A DNA stretch of 64,000 nucleotides, taken from Bin80 sp965220935 (GTDB lineage Bacteria; Bacteroidota; Rhodothermia; Rhodothermales; Bin80). The stretch covers positions 2,914,001-2,978,000 of the forward strand of contig OZ244857.1 in NCBI GenBank assembly GCA_965220935.1. Reading direction: 5' to 3'. Numbering within the stretch: the stretch's first letter is position 1; every line of letters starts with the position of its first letter. The position numbers and the translations under genes are program-made. The notes under the pieces are model-generated. The model did not search any database and had not been told where the DNA came from. It saw only the letters and a program-made list of their open reading frames with translations. Positions 17,242-27,069 of the stretch are shown here, in pieces.

Positions 17242-17799
17242 ATGAATCAACCACCATTACACAGCACCACTGTGATTGGTATCCGAAGGCACAATAAGGT
17301 TGCACTGGGATCTGATGGGCAGGCGACTCTGGGAGCAACGGTGATGAAACACAAAGCGCAAAAGGTCCGTCAATTGTATGAAGGAAAAGTCTTAGCAGGG
17401 TTCGCTGGATCAACTGCTGATGCGTTTACCCTGTTTGAACGCTTTGAAGATAAACTCAAACAATATGGAGGGAACTTGACACGGGCATCTGTGGAACTTG
17501 CCAAAGATTGGCGGACTGACCGTTACCTTCGCCGCTTGGAAGCGTTACTGGCCGTCGCAACAGCCGATCGACTTTTACTGCTAAGCGGTAGTGGGGATAT
17601 CATTGAACCCGATGATGATATTGTGGCTATCGGCAGTGGAGGGCCATTCGCACTTGCAGCTGCTCGTGCTTTAATAAAACATGTCCCGGACCTAACGGCA
17701 AAAGAAATCGTCGAGAACTCCTTAAGCATTGCCGCCGATATTTGCGTATATACCAATCATTCACTAACCATATTAGAAATAGAATCCACCGACAATTGA
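17242..17799 (+). CDS. hslV: HslV, proteasome-like peptidase subunit
   Basis: A 185-residue HslV (ClpQ). After an 8-residue propeptide (MNQPPLHS) comes TTVIGIRR, where the first threonine (T9) becomes the N-terminal nucleophile. Family blocks follow: ALGSDGQATLG, GFAGSTADAFTLFERFEDKL, LAKDWRTDRYLRRLEALL, AIGSGGPFALAAARAL and YTNH near the end. Twelve subunits form a double ring that degrades proteins fed by the HslU ATPase. It is first in a gene cluster hslV / NYN gene / hslU. The family's usual arrangement has the two subunits directly adjacent, so the inserted gene is unusual. The upstream 23-bp repeats may regulate it. Confidence 0.95.
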   Translation: MNQPPLHSTTVIGIRRHNKVALGSDGQATLGATVMKHKAQKVRQLYEGKVLAGFAGSTADAFTLFERFEDKLKQYGGNLTRASVELAKDWRTDRYLRRLEALLAVATADRLLLLSGSGDIIEPDDDIVAIGSGGPFALAAARALIKHVPDLTAKEIVENSLSIAADICVYTNHSLTILEIESTDN

Positions 17800-17813
17800 T
17801 AATCACAGAGCCT

Positions 17814-18791
17814 ATGAATTATATAAACTTATCGCACGCACAGAATGGTAAACCTCATCAAGTCTACATGTTTGTAGATTATGAGAACCTTCATGATTAC
17901 GCTGGTGAAAACCACAACATATTTTCACATCCGACTGATGCCATCAATTCCTTGCTGACCTCCGCTGTCAGTTATGTTAAAGATGAACTGCAGTTACACC
18001 TAAGCTCATCTGTTGCATATGCAGATTTCACGATGATTGGTTCCGATGGACCCCGTATTCAGCAAAACCTATATCTCGCTGGAATGGAACCTCGATTTGT
18101 CCCAGCTTCATTACAATCTAATGCGTCAGAGATTCAAATTTGCATAGACGTATTAGACTTGCTCAACCATCACCCACAGCCCTCTGCACTCTTTCTGGTC
18201 AGTGGGGACAGACTCTATCTTCCATTGTTAAATTACATTCAGCAAAAACACATCCATTGCTCTTTGATATCCTTTGTCACTCCTGATCATGTGAGCATGG
18301 ATTCTAATTCAGAGCGCTTTATTTCAGCTCAATCCATCATCAATTCAAGTGATCAACCGTATACTGATACGAGACTATCACACTGGCCTGTAGCCCGGAA
18401 TACGGATCTGGAATCCCAACCTAGTGAAGCGATTGAGATTACGGATAATCATCTACTTGCAGCGCTCCACATTATTGTTTATTTCTTTGGCCAATACGAA
18501 GATATTTACCTAACACCTCTACTACGTAAACTGTCTGAAATCCTTACTGACCATGATGATCCAAAACCGCTGATCAATCAGTTAAAGAATACTGGTGCTA
18601 TTTGGCTAGAAAAACGTCCCGGCTTCCCATACAACTATACCGTTCTCCTTATCAATTATCAGCACCCCGATGTCATTGCCACTCGGGAGTCCATTGAAAA
18701 GTCTCAGTATTTAGAGGAGGAGGCTTATGACCATTTGAGAGAAGAGAGCAGAGATTTACATGATCTTATAACGATAGAGAATAAGTCATAG
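17814..18791 (+). CDS. NYN-domain protein (putative RNase) between hslV and hslU
   Basis: From the ATG at 17814 (15 bp after the hslV stop) the product has 325 residues; the longer frame from 17742 would overlap hslV. Residues ~18-165 form a NYN/LabA-type PIN-like nuclease: YMFVDYENLHDYAG carries the first Asp, SEIQICIDVLDLL the second, and SALFLVSGDRLYLPLLNYI the SGD third. These are the acidic residues that bind metal in this fold. The C-terminal ~100 residues (NHLLAALHIIVYFFGQYEDIYLTPLLRKL...) look like a helical winged-helix-type module. The 20-bp gap to hslU suggests one operon. Activity is inferred from family membership; a link to the protease is suggested only by position. Confidence 0.8.
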   Translation: MNYINLSHAQNGKPHQVYMFVDYENLHDYAGENHNIFSHPTDAINSLLTSAVSYVKDELQLHLSSSVAYADFTMIGSDGPRIQQNLYLAGMEPRFVPASLQSNASEIQICIDVLDLLNHHPQPSALFLVSGDRLYLPLLNYIQQKHIHCSLISFVTPDHVSMDSNSERFISAQSIINSSDQPYTDTRLSHWPVARNTDLESQPSEAIEITDNHLLAALHIIVYFFGQYEDIYLTPLLRKLSEILTDHDDPKPLINQLKNTGAIWLEKRPGFPYNYTVLLINYQHPDVIATRESIEKSQYLEEEAYDHLREESRDLHDLITIENKS

Positions 18792-18811
18792 CAGATAAGA
18801 AAATCTAATTA

Positions 18812-20173
18812 ATGTCAATAATTTCAAATCTGACACCACGAGAAATCGTGGAAGCGCTAGATAGCTATATTATCGGTCAACCTGAAGCGAAACGAACTGT
18901 GGCCATTGCTCTTCGCAATCGTTGGCGTCGCCAACAGGTCTCAGGTGATCTCCAAGATGAAATACTACCCAGTAATATTATTCTGATGGGGCCAACTGGC
19001 GTGGGTAAAACGGAAATTGCTCGTAGGCTGGCAAAACTGGTTGATGCACCATTTATCAAAGTTGAGGCTACAAAATTTACCGAGGTCGGATATGTGGGCC
19101 GTGATGTGGAGAGCATGATCCGTGAGCTTGCCGATCGTGCGGTTCGTATGGTACGCCAAGAACACGAAGTACTGGTTCAGGATCGTGCACAAGAATTAGC
19201 CCGTGAGCGGCTTCTTGATGTCATGCTCTCCCCCGAGCCTGTCGCTCCATCTAATCTTCAACCCGATGCTGATGAAGAGGAAAAGTCCTCCACTCGGTCA
19301 AAATTTCGTAAACGTCTCCAAGAAGGAAAGATGTCTGACCGAGAGGTTGAGATTGAAGTCAAAAAAGATAATTCCAATTCCATGTTTCAAGTTTTCGGGC
19401 CATTAGGCATGGAAGAAATGGGAATGAATCTTCAGGAAATGCTCGGAAATCTTGGTGGAAAACAGCGTAAAAAACGGCGCGTCAAAATATCAGAAGCGCA
19501 AGAACTTCTCGCCAAAGAGGAAGCATCCAAGCTCATTGATATGGATAGTGTTACCCAAGAAGCGCTCAAGCGGGTTGAAAATTCGGGAATTGTCTTTATT
19601 GATGAGATTGATAAAGTGGCTAGTCGTACTGTCAAAAGTGGCGGAGGCCCCGATGTCTCTCGGGAAGGTGTTCAGCGAGATCTTCTGCCACTTGTTGAAG
19701 GAGCTACCGTTACTACGAAACACGGAATGGTTCGTACAGATCATATTCTATTTATTGCCAGTGGGGCGTTTCATGTTGCAAAGCCCAGTGATTTGATCCC
19801 CGAAATGCAGGGCCGCTTTCCCATTCGTGTAGAGATGCATAATCTCACCGAAGAAGATTTTTATTTGATCCTTACACAACCACGGAATGCGCTCCTAAAG
19901 CAATATCATGCTCTGTTACTAGCGGAGAATGTTAATCTTGAGTTTACCGATGATGCAGTCCGAAGGATTGCTCATACCGCTGCTAAGGTAAATGATGAAG
20001 TTGAGAACATTGGTGCTCGTCGACTCCATACGATCATGACAACTCTTTTGGAGGATCTCCTGTTTGAATCTGACGGAAGTACCTCTTCAGAGATCCAAAT
20101 GGATGCTGATGAAGTTAACTCTCGCTTAGATTCCATTGCCCGCAATCGCGACCTAAGTCAATATATCCTCTGA
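18812..20173 (+). CDS. hslU: HslU, ATPase subunit of HslVU protease
   Basis: A 453-residue AAA+ unfoldase, full length. The N-terminal TPREIVEALDSYIIGQPEAKR is the family box; Walker A is GPTGVGKT (60-67); the pore loop is GYVGRDVES; Walker B is IVFIDEID with D264/E265; and the end RNRDLSQYIL is the conserved C-terminal tail that docks into HslV. The I-domain (about 110-240) is charged and contains a KMSDREVEIEV segment. Hexamers unfold substrates and pass them to HslV. Third gene of the hslV cluster, with the FemAB-like gene starting 7 bp after its stop. Confidence 0.95.
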   Translation: MSIISNLTPREIVEALDSYIIGQPEAKRTVAIALRNRWRRQQVSGDLQDEILPSNIILMGPTGVGKTEIARRLAKLVDAPFIKVEATKFTEVGYVGRDVESMIRELADRAVRMVRQEHEVLVQDRAQELARERLLDVMLSPEPVAPSNLQPDADEEEKSSTRSKFRKRLQEGKMSDREVEIEVKKDNSNSMFQVFGPLGMEEMGMNLQEMLGNLGGKQRKKRRVKISEAQELLAKEEASKLIDMDSVTQEALKRVENSGIVFIDEIDKVASRTVKSGGGPDVSREGVQRDLLPLVEGATVTTKHGMVRTDHILFIASGAFHVAKPSDLIPEMQGRFPIRVEMHNLTEEDFYLILTQPRNALLKQYHALLLAENVNLEFTDDAVRRIAHTAAKVNDEVENIGARRLHTIMTTLLEDLLFESDGSTSSEIQMDADEVNSRLDSIARNRDLSQYIL

Positions 20174-20180
20174 CCGTGCT

Positions 20181-21089
20181 TTGGCGATCACCTCCGCATA
20201 CAACTTGAATGACGCTGGAGCGTGTGCACGTTATCAGTCATTATGGGAGCAAACTGGGGGAATTTTTGCATCTTTGAGTTATGCTAAGGCCGTCACATCG
20301 GTCTATGGCTTGCGTTCGAAAATTTGGTTTGTTGACGATCAAGCCGCTCTTCTTGTTCATGAGAAAGGGGTTGGGTTATTTCGTCAGATTGTCGTTCCAC
20401 CCTTTACGCAGTACTCTGCTCTACTTCTGGCAAATCAACCGCCAGCGCATGTGATCCATAGACAAAATAGCCCTCTTGACAAACTTCTTGAATGTGTTGA
20501 ACGCACTAGCACAAAAGCAAATTTACTGCTTAAAGTGGATGATCCTCGGACCGCACAATGGCGCAATTGGACTGTGCGCCCTCTGTTTACATATCTTATC
20601 CATTTGCCTGATAATCGTAACAATTGGTCTACCGCAACCCGAAGAACTTGGAGATCCAAGAGAACCGCTTATGAAATTATTGAAGATCATTCTTATGCGC
20701 TCCAGGTCATTGAACTTTGCAGTATGAGTTATGAGCGCCATGGACGATCTCTTCCGGCCGCGCCAAAAGCACTGGAATCATTGTGCATCTCTATGGGAAA
20801 ATGGGCCCGAGTGTTTGTTGCTAAACGAAATGGAATGGTTGAAGCTGGTGTGATCATTCTCCATGACCAGAGTACGGCGCATTACTGGATAGCGGGAAGT
20901 ATTCGTGGATATGGGATGACTGTTCTCATTGGCGAGCTACTATCAATATTAGCATCTTCAAAGGTGTCAGTTTTTGATTTTGTTGGGGCCAATACTCCTT
21001 CTATTGCTGAATTCAAACGATCATTTGGTCCGGTACTTACCCAGTACTATCATCTCCGAAGGCGTTCGCGTATTCATCTTGGCCGTTAA
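20181..21089 (+). CDS. FemAB/BioF2-like acyltransferase
   Basis: A 302-residue protein starting from a TTG at 20181, 7 bp after hslU. The second half has the GNAT/FemAB-type fold marks of cell-envelope peptidyl or acyl transferases: RTWRSKRTAYEIIEDHS, then MVEAGVIILHDQSTAHYWIAG with the beta-strand/turn pattern, and VFDFVGANTPSIAEFKRSFG at the end, the usual FDF.G....GI..FK.gFG box. The following genes are a polytopic membrane protein and a flippase, so it likely modifies a surface polysaccharide or peptide precursor. The exact substrate cannot be told. Confidence 0.65.
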   Translation: MAITSAYNLNDAGACARYQSLWEQTGGIFASLSYAKAVTSVYGLRSKIWFVDDQAALLVHEKGVGLFRQIVVPPFTQYSALLLANQPPAHVIHRQNSPLDKLLECVERTSTKANLLLKVDDPRTAQWRNWTVRPLFTYLIHLPDNRNNWSTATRRTWRSKRTAYEIIEDHSYALQVIELCSMSYERHGRSLPAAPKALESLCISMGKWARVFVAKRNGMVEAGVIILHDQSTAHYWIAGSIRGYGMTVLIGELLSILASSKVSVFDFVGANTPSIAEFKRSFGPVLTQYYHLRRRSRIHLGR

Positions 21090-21091
21090 CG

Positions 21092-22669
21092 ATGCAACTT
21101 AGTTCACATCGGTGGACAAGGCAGCTCATGGGAATGGGCATGCGCCCTCCATTTTACTTGCCTTTCCTCACTCTCACTGTATATCTTTTCTGGCGTGGGT
21201 ATGACTATGGGATCAGTGATCAGGACGAAATATTACCCTATCTATTTCATCTTTTGGATCCTAATCTTTTTCAGTTGGACTGGTTTGTGAATGCTCAATT
21301 GGACGCTTTTGGCCCACGAACTCTATTCGTATTCCTTGCTTGGCTTCCTGCCAAGTTACTTGGCTGTTATGTTACGATCTTATGTATTTATGTGGCTAGT
21401 TGGTACGGGACTGCCCAAGCCCTGTATGTCCTTGCAATACAATTCACTCGTGAGCGTTTGGCAGCAACGATTTGCGTGATCATTGCCCTACTATTGACAC
21501 CTAAATTTACACTGGGAGGTAATGATCTTGTGACCTGGATTTTAACCCCGAGCATTCCAGCTTGGACATTGAGTTTGTGGGGGTTGGTCTTCTTTGTGCG
21601 GGGCCGACTCGTGAGATCTGCATTATTGATGGGTATAGGATGTTGGATACAGGCCCTTGTGGGGCTTCAGGTCGCTATGGTCTGTGCATTGGTATTGCTG
21701 TGGAATCGCGGATTGTTTTCTAAGCGTCCTTATGTGTTTGCTGGCTGTTTTGCACTATTTGCACTCCCTGCGATAGGCCCCTTGCTATGGCATCAATTGA
21801 TGCAGGCCGATATAGAAAGTCTCGTCTCATATTTTTATATCCTTTTTGAGTTCAGGGCACCACATCATTATATCCCAGCTTTTGTTGATTTACAATCTGT
21901 CATTCGATTTACATGTATAATTATCATTGGGCTTGCCACCTTTCGGCTTCTTCCAGGCGTTCATCAAACACTAATTCTGCGCATATTGGTGATCATTACG
22001 GGATTATGTACGATAGGATTTTTGGGTGCAGAGGTATGGAGCATTGAGTTCATTACCAAGTTGCAACTCTTCAAGCTATCGGTATTAGTGAAAGTTTTTT
22101 GTGTCATCTTTATCTCTAATGCTGCAGCCAAGTTAATTCTTCACTTTCATCGGCAAACATTCACTGCGTTTTTTGATCATGGACACTATGCTTTAGCGAT
22201 GACAGTTCTCATCGTAGGGACTCTCTTGTTAGTTTCTCCAGATGCACTGGGCATTCGCCCAACAGATGCTTTAACACCGAAGGAAGAGGTTGCTAAGTGG
22301 GCGCGTGACTCTACTTCACATCTTTCGGTATTTGCTGTACCTCCTGGATGGGGGCATTTTAGATCCCAGTCCCAACGTGCGATTGTGGTCAACTTTAAGG
22401 CCGTTCCCTTCCATCAACCCTACATGGCACAGTGGTACGCAAGACTATTGGATATAGCCCCCATAGACCCACCACAACGCGGTGGAGGGGCGATTATCTC
22501 CAAATTAGACAGCGCCTATTTTTCTCTTTCCAGTCAACAGATCCGATCCTTATCATCCAAGTATGGATTTGATTATATCGTGAGGCAGGATTCGGCCATC
22601 ACAGGTGATTTTGAATCCGTGTATCGTAAGGATCCCTGGATTGTATGGCGTGTCAACTCTCAGCCATGA
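21092..22669 (+). CDS. Polytopic membrane protein (DUF6798-like)
   Basis: A 525-residue protein with about ten hydrophobic segments, starting FYLPFLTLTVYLFWRGYDYGISDQDEILPYLFHLLDPNLF. The DYGISDQDEILP loop after the first membrane segment and a soluble C-terminal domain (after ~residue 390, AKWARDSTSHLSVFAVPPGWGHFRSQSQR) are the layout of DUF6798 / glycosyltransferase-like membrane proteins. Position between a FemAB-like gene and a Wzx-like flippase suggests a role in making a cell-surface polysaccharide. It begins 2 bp after the upstream gene and its stop overlaps the next start, so it is translationally coupled. Confidence 0.6.
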   Translation: MQLSSHRWTRQLMGMGMRPPFYLPFLTLTVYLFWRGYDYGISDQDEILPYLFHLLDPNLFQLDWFVNAQLDAFGPRTLFVFLAWLPAKLLGCYVTILCIYVASWYGTAQALYVLAIQFTRERLAATICVIIALLLTPKFTLGGNDLVTWILTPSIPAWTLSLWGLVFFVRGRLVRSALLMGIGCWIQALVGLQVAMVCALVLLWNRGLFSKRPYVFAGCFALFALPAIGPLLWHQLMQADIESLVSYFYILFEFRAPHHYIPAFVDLQSVIRFTCIIIIGLATFRLLPGVHQTLILRILVIITGLCTIGFLGAEVWSIEFITKLQLFKLSVLVKVFCVIFISNAAAKLILHFHRQTFTAFFDHGHYALAMTVLIVGTLLLVSPDALGIRPTDALTPKEEVAKWARDSTSHLSVFAVPPGWGHFRSQSQRAIVVNFKAVPFHQPYMAQWYARLLDIAPIDPPQRGGGAIISKLDSAYFSLSSQQIRSLSSKYGFDYIVRQDSAITGDFESVYRKDPWIVWRVNSQP

Positions 22670-24126
22670 ATTGGATCAATAGATTATTTTCTACTGACGG
22701 ACTCAGGGGCCCCACATTGACGTTGCTTTCGGGTGCGGGCATTGTGATGGTGATCGGCTATTTGGCCCTCGGTGTCATCACGCGGTTATATTTGCCTTCT
22801 GAGTTGGGCATTGGAAAATATTTTGTCACGTTGACGGGCCTGATCGGATCTATTGTATCACTTCGCTACGAGGATGCCTTAATGCTTCCAAAAGAGGATA
22901 AAGATGCGGCGGTATTGATTTGGTTATCAACAGCAGTGATGCTATTGAGCGTCACACTGTTAAGTATAACGATGATTTGGAATCATGAGATTGCTGCAAT
23001 GCTTGATTTTCCACCTATCGCTCCTTATCTGCCCCTACTTCCTCTTACCCTGTTATGTATGCGATCGGGTAAGATTGCTGAGTTTTGGCTTGTTCGAAAG
23101 CGTGCCTTCCGGCACATTACTGCAGGGCATGTAAGTCTCACCGCAGCCATGGTCACAGGACGAATCGGTGTCGGTCTCCCGCCCATCAATGCTAATGAAG
23201 CGGGTCATATAGGGGGGTATATTTTTGGGCATTTTATTTCCAGTTTCATATTCATTTGCATGATGCTTCGGCGTAGTGCTTCGGCAATCCGAGCGGCATT
23301 TAGCTTGAGGCGTATCATTGAGTCAGCTTCGCGTTATCGGCGATTTGCGATATTTTCGACACCATCATCTATGATTAGTGCCTTAATGGGGCACTTAGTT
23401 GTGCTTTTGATTCCATTCTTTTTTGCAACATCTATTTCAGAGGATGCTCTTGGGTTTTACGGTATTGCTTTTGCAGCGATTGGAATTCCTATGTCATTTG
23501 TCGCCCGCTCGGTGGCTCACCCTTTCTTTGTAAGTGCTGCTGAGGCGCAGACATCTGGAAACCTCGCGCCAATTGCCTCTGTGGTACACCGTCGATTGTT
23601 GATGGTCGGATTTTTTCCTGTTCTTGCGGTCATGTTGACTGGGCCAGACTTCTTTGAATTATGGCTTGGAGAGCCTCATCGTCAGACTGGAGTTTACGCT
23701 GTTTACATCGCTCCTTGGATGGTCTTAGGTTCCATTGCATCCCCTCTGACTCGCGTTTATGATGTGAAGGAAAGCCAGCGCCTTGATTTTCTGATGGCCA
23801 TGCTTCTGCTTGTTTGTTTGTCTGTAGCATTAACCTTGGGGGGGCTTTCAGGAGACGTGGACACCATGCTTATCGCAGGTGGTGTAGTCGGTGCCTTGAT
23901 CCGTGCAATACAGCTCATCGTGATCCTACGCCTTGCACAAGTTCCTTGGCAAGAATTATTTGCACCCTATCGCGATTTTTTAATCTTATCTCTTCCAGGG
24001 TTAGCAATCATCATGGTTGGGTTATGGTTTGGAGACAAGTGGATGACAACGGGTGCACTTGCGATCGGAGGGCTCGGGTATTTTGGCCTTGCCATCTGGA
24101 AGGAGAAGCTTTTCAAAACGATCTGA
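22666..24126 (+). CDS. Oligosaccharide flippase (Wzx/MATE-like)
   Basis: From the ATG at 22666, overlapping the previous stop by 4 bp (ATGA), the product is 486 residues with ~12-14 predicted membrane helices spread along its whole length. The start LTLLSGAGIVMVIGYLALGVITRLYLPSELGIGKYFVTLTGLIGSIVSLRYEDALMLP is the signature of polysaccharide-biosynthesis flippases (the RYEDALMLP segment is typical of PST/LPS exporters). It would move lipid-linked sugar units across the inner membrane. The earlier start at 22645 would add residues overlapping the upstream gene and is less likely. It is the last gene of the cluster. Confidence 0.8.
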   Translation: MNWINRLFSTDGLRGPTLTLLSGAGIVMVIGYLALGVITRLYLPSELGIGKYFVTLTGLIGSIVSLRYEDALMLPKEDKDAAVLIWLSTAVMLLSVTLLSITMIWNHEIAAMLDFPPIAPYLPLLPLTLLCMRSGKIAEFWLVRKRAFRHITAGHVSLTAAMVTGRIGVGLPPINANEAGHIGGYIFGHFISSFIFICMMLRRSASAIRAAFSLRRIIESASRYRRFAIFSTPSSMISALMGHLVVLLIPFFFATSISEDALGFYGIAFAAIGIPMSFVARSVAHPFFVSAAEAQTSGNLAPIASVVHRRLLMVGFFPVLAVMLTGPDFFELWLGEPHRQTGVYAVYIAPWMVLGSIASPLTRVYDVKESQRLDFLMAMLLLVCLSVALTLGGLSGDVDTMLIAGGVVGALIRAIQLIVILRLAQVPWQELFAPYRDFLILSLPGLAIIMVGLWFGDKWMTTGALAIGGLGYFGLAIWKEKLFKTI

Positions 24127-24187
24127 TCTTACATGCAAAGAAAATCATCGTCTATGTTTAGATTAGATGAAATTATGAATCTAACCA

Positions 24188-25747
24188 ATGGACGCAGAAC
24201 GAACTGAATTACACAAAACCATCTGGCGCATCGCCAATGATCTGCGCGGCGCGGTAGACGGCTGGGATTTTAAGAGCTATGTTCTTGGTATGCTCTTCTA
24301 TCGGTTTATATCTGAGAACCTGACAGGCTACCTCAATCAGAGACAGCATGAGGCTGGGCTTGTTGATTTCCAGTATGCCGATTTGAGCGACCGCGAAGCG
24401 GAATCTGCTCGTGAGGTGATTATCAAGGAAAAAGGCTTCTATATCCTTCCGTCGGAGCTCTTTGTGAATTTACGCGCCCGTGCTCGCGATGATGAAAACC
24501 TCAATGTCACCCTACACCGCATCTTCACCAATATTGAAACCTCGGCCATTGGAACCGAAAGCGAGAATGATATGAGGGGCTTATTTGAGGATGTGGATGT
24601 TAACAGCACCAAATTAGGATCAACGGTGGCCAAGAGAAATGAAAAACTGGTCAAACTCCTCAGTGCGATTGGGGATTTGCCGCTCAATGACACGGAGGAC
24701 TTTTCTTCAAACACCATTGATTTGTTTGGGGATGCCTATGAGTTTCTGATGACGATGTATGCCTCAGCTGCGGGGAAATCTGGTGGAGAGTTTTTCACTC
24801 CGCAGGAGGTCTCTGAGCTCCTTGCACGCATGACCGTGGTGGGCAAAGATGAAGTCTCAAAAGTCTATGATCCAGCCTGCGGCTCTGGCTCGTTACTGTT
24901 AAAATTTGCCAAAGTGCTCGGACGTGACAATGTGCGGTTAGGCTTCTTTGGCCAAGAAATCAATTTGACGACCTATAATTTGTGTAGAATCAACATGTTT
25001 TTGCACAACATCAATTTTGAGCAATTTGATATTGCGCATGGCGACACGCTGACCGATCCTGCCCATCTTGATGATGGCCCGTTTGAAGCGATTGTTTCTA
25101 ATCCTCCCTACTCAATCAAGTGGGAGGGAAAAAACAACCCTCTGTTGATCAATGATCCTCGGTTTTCTCCCGCAGGTGTACTGGCGCCTGCCAGTAAAGC
25201 AGATCTTGCATTTACGATGCATATCCTTTCCTGTCTGGCGGTCAATGGCACCGCTGCGATTGTTGAGTTTCCAGGGGTGCTATATCGCAGTGGAGCGGAA
25301 CAGAAGATTCGTCAGTATCTGATGACCCATAACTATGTTGATGCGGTGATTCAGTTACCCCCAGACCTCTTTTTTGGCACAACGATCGCGACCTGCATTA
25401 TTGTCTTGAAAAAGTCAAAATTAGATGATGCGGTTTTATTTATTGATGCCTCGGATGCATATGTGCGTAGTGGCAATAAGAATCAACTCGCTGAAAAGCA
25501 TCAGACAAAGATTCTAGACGTATTTGCTCAGCGCCAGAGCCGTGACTACTTTGCAGTGCTGGTAGACAAACAGACGATTATAGAAAACGAGTATAACCTT
25601 GCGGTTTCGTCGTATGTTGAGACAGAGGATACCCGCGAAAAAATAAATATTTTGGACCTCAATGCAAAGATTGCGAAAATCGTTGCAAGGCAAGCTGAGC
25701 TACGACGAAAGATTGAGTCGATTGTCATGGACCTAGAATCTTCTTGA
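24188..25747 (+). CDS. hsdM: Type I restriction-modification system methyltransferase subunit
   Basis: A 519-residue HsdM. The N-terminal helical domain (ELHKTIWRIANDLRGAVDGWDFKSYVLGMLFYRFISENL) is the usual type I start. The methylase domain has SAM motif I VYDPACGSGSLLL (D228 region) and catalytic motif IV SNPPYSIKW with N305-P-P-Y308, the N6-adenine signature. GEFFTPQEVSELL (about 195-210) is the family box. It methylates adenine in the host recognition sequence together with HsdS. The hsdS gene starts 3 bp after the stop. Confidence 0.95.
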   Translation: MDAERTELHKTIWRIANDLRGAVDGWDFKSYVLGMLFYRFISENLTGYLNQRQHEAGLVDFQYADLSDREAESAREVIIKEKGFYILPSELFVNLRARARDDENLNVTLHRIFTNIETSAIGTESENDMRGLFEDVDVNSTKLGSTVAKRNEKLVKLLSAIGDLPLNDTEDFSSNTIDLFGDAYEFLMTMYASAAGKSGGEFFTPQEVSELLARMTVVGKDEVSKVYDPACGSGSLLLKFAKVLGRDNVRLGFFGQEINLTTYNLCRINMFLHNINFEQFDIAHGDTLTDPAHLDDGPFEAIVSNPPYSIKWEGKNNPLLINDPRFSPAGVLAPASKADLAFTMHILSCLAVNGTAAIVEFPGVLYRSGAEQKIRQYLMTHNYVDAVIQLPPDLFFGTTIATCIIVLKKSKLDDAVLFIDASDAYVRSGNKNQLAEKHQTKILDVFAQRQSRDYFAVLVDKQTIIENEYNLAVSSYVETEDTREKINILDLNAKIAKIVARQAELRRKIESIVMDLESS

Positions 25748-25750
25748 TCA

Positions 25751-27064
25751 ATGAATAGCATTGAGAAACTTGTTGAGAAATTGTGCCCAGATGGGGTGGA
25801 GTTTAAAAAGTTGGCGGATGTCATGACCTTACATCGCGGTATCTCCTATAAAAAAACAGATGAAGACGAAGATGGACCTGTGAAAGTTTTACGCGCAAAT
25901 AATATAACACTTGCTAGCAATACATTAAATTTTGATGATGTAAAAGTAGTGTCTTCTAGTGTACGCGTGCGCCCTGATCAATTTGTAAAAAATAAGGATA
26001 TTATAATCAGTGTCGCGAGCGGTTCCAAAGAGCATGTTGGAAAAGTAGCATTTATCACTCGTCAAAATGTGGGTTATTCATTTGGTGCCTTTATGGCGAT
26101 CATTCGTGTATACGAAATGATATTGAATCCTAAATTCCTCTTTCATCTGCTCACAGGTAATAGTTTTGAAAGTTACTTGCAAAGTAAAATTAAATTTACC
26201 ACAATTAATAACTTGAGCGCCAAAATCCTTGGAGCGTTTCCAGTTCCCATTCCTCCGCTTGAAATCCAACAAGAGATCGTAAATATCTTGGATACGTACT
26301 CTGAGCTGGTGGCGGAATTGGTGGTTGAGCTGGAGGCTGAATTGGAGGCGCGGCGTCTACAGTATCAGTATTACCGTGATGAACTGCTGAATTTCTCAGG
26401 AGAACCTTCAGCCATCCACCGTTCCTTAGGGCTTCATTCAACAGACAAGGTTGAATTTAAGGCGCTAAAAGATCTCGGATCAACATATGGTGGGCTCACT
26501 GGAAAGAATAAAAGTGATTTTACAGATGGTAATGCACGCTATATTACATACCGTAACATAGCAAATAATATCTCAGTTAACACGACCGAAAATGAGTTTG
26601 TGAAAGTGACTGAAAAAGAAAAGCAAAATCGGATTGAGCTCGGAGATGTGCTGTTTACGGGCTCCTCAGAAACACCAAATGAAGTTGGGATGTCGTCAGA
26701 AGTATGTAGTCATCCTGCTGATCCCATCTTTCTCAATAGTTTCTGCTTCGGTTTTCGGTTTGATGACAAAGATCTGTTTGAATCTGGATTCTTGAAATAT
26801 CTGTTCAGGAGTAACCATATAAGAAAGCAGATCATTAAATGTGCAAATGGAGTGACTCGATTTAATATTTCAAAAAATAGATTTATGAAGATTTTCATCC
26901 CCATTCCTCCACTTGCAATACAACGCGAGATCGTCTCTATCCTTGACAAGTTTGAGGCGCTGATTAACGACCTATCCGTAGGCTTACCCGCAGAAATTGA
27001 TGCCCGCCGTCAACAATACGAATACTACCGAGACAAGCTCCTCACATTCAAAGAAAAAGTATAA
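25751..27064 (+). CDS. hsdS: Type I restriction system specificity subunit
   Basis: A 437-residue HsdS with the two-fold layout. Target-recognition domain 1 spans ~15-165, then the first conserved helical region (IPIPPLEIQQEIVNILDTY...LEARRLQYQYYRDELLNF, ~165-213). Target-recognition domain 2 spans ~230-382, then the second conserved region (IPIPPLAIQREIVSILDKF...DARRQQYEYYRDKLLTF, 382-437). The repeated IP.PPL.IQ.EIV.ILD.. segments are typical. The two recognition domains bind the two halves of a bipartite site; the specificity cannot be read from sequence. It lies between hsdM and hsdR with gaps of 3 and 5 bp. Confidence 0.92.
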   Translation: MNSIEKLVEKLCPDGVEFKKLADVMTLHRGISYKKTDEDEDGPVKVLRANNITLASNTLNFDDVKVVSSSVRVRPDQFVKNKDIIISVASGSKEHVGKVAFITRQNVGYSFGAFMAIIRVYEMILNPKFLFHLLTGNSFESYLQSKIKFTTINNLSAKILGAFPVPIPPLEIQQEIVNILDTYSELVAELVVELEAELEARRLQYQYYRDELLNFSGEPSAIHRSLGLHSTDKVEFKALKDLGSTYGGLTGKNKSDFTDGNARYITYRNIANNISVNTTENEFVKVTEKEKQNRIELGDVLFTGSSETPNEVGMSSEVCSHPADPIFLNSFCFGFRFDDKDLFESGFLKYLFRSNHIRKQIIKCANGVTRFNISKNRFMKIFIPIPPLAIQREIVSILDKFEALINDLSVGLPAEIDARRQQYEYYRDKLLTFKEKV

Positions 27065-27069
27065 CGAAG

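Noticed and set aside
17742..17813. Longer start of the NYN gene, overlapping hslV
   Set aside because: It overlaps hslV by 58 bp and adds residues that precede the conserved NYN start; ATG at 17814 lies just after the hslV stop.
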